Shown: piece after piece, positions 24,115 to 24,134 of the stretch
How the letters are laid out: every line of letters begins with the position of its first letter
How positions within the stretch are numbered: position 1 is the first letter of the stretch
Source of the DNA: Akkermansiaceae bacterium UBA1506
GTDB lineage: Bacteria > Verrucomicrobiota > Verrucomicrobiia > Verrucomicrobiales > DEV007
Assembly: GCA_002323995.1 (NCBI GenBank)
Contig: DCQY01000129.1
Span: 1 to 24,134 of the forward strand
Direction of reading: 5' to 3'
DNA length: 24,134 bases
Program-made: the position numbers and the translations under genes
Notes under the pieces: generated by a model
The model's input: the letters and a program-made list of their open reading frames with translations, nothing else
Database searches by the model: none
What the model was told of the DNA's origin: nothing

Positions 24115-24134
24115 GTCTGCGCCATGAAATTCTA

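Overview
The window reads as a chromosome segment of a Gram-negative member of the PVC superphylum, most probably a Verrucomicrobiota bacterium (inference). The evidence is a 'planctomycete-type' cytochrome / DUF1549-DUF1553 / DUF1501 gene set, a Tat-exported Gfo/Idh/MocA oxidoreductase next to a sulfatase remnant, and LPS and phospholipid genes (waaA, plsY, gpsA). Very few starts have a Shine-Dalgarno sequence. No tRNA, rRNA, CRISPR array, insertion sequence or phage gene was seen.

Layout. (1) 1-6669, minus strand: a three-gene operon transcribed as DUF1501 protein, PPC-domain protein, then PSCyt1/Ig-like/DUF1549/DUF1553 multiheme-motif protein. The last gene runs off the left edge, so its C-terminus is missing. 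(2) 6954-10445, plus strand: a divergently transcribed gene for an exported cytochrome-c/WD40/giant coiled-coil protein. Together (1) and (2) look like one extracytoplasmic system of unknown function. (3) 10449-12088, minus strand: an intact Tat-exported Gfo/Idh/MocA protein followed by the orphaned C-terminal end of a sulfatase. (4) 12421-13784, plus strand: a translationally coupled low-molecular-weight phosphatase and fructosamine-kinase pair, probably a protein deglycation module. (5) 13801-19151, minus strand: a small EF-hand protein with a strong intrinsic terminator, HtpG behind a possible heat-shock promoter, a short C-terminal relic resembling a drug/metabolite transporter, and a large AsmA-like envelope protein. 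(6) 19318-23620, plus strand: a tight run rsmD-waaA-plsY-gpsA-membrane protein, combining ribosome maturation with inner-membrane lipid synthesis. (7) 23617-24114, minus strand: a WbuC-type cupin whose stop codon overlaps the stop of the preceding plus-strand gene.

How the genes work together. GpsA makes glycerol-3-phosphate and PlsY acylates it, feeding phospholipid synthesis, while WaaA adds Kdo to lipid A; the AsmA-like protein divergent from this run is also an envelope protein. The phosphatase/kinase pair would remove ribose-5-phosphate-derived adducts from proteins in two steps. The cytochrome/WD40/PPC/DUF1501 set is the least understood and most interesting part of the window. Two C-terminal gene relics, hidden in what look like plain intergenic gaps, show that the region has lost genes.
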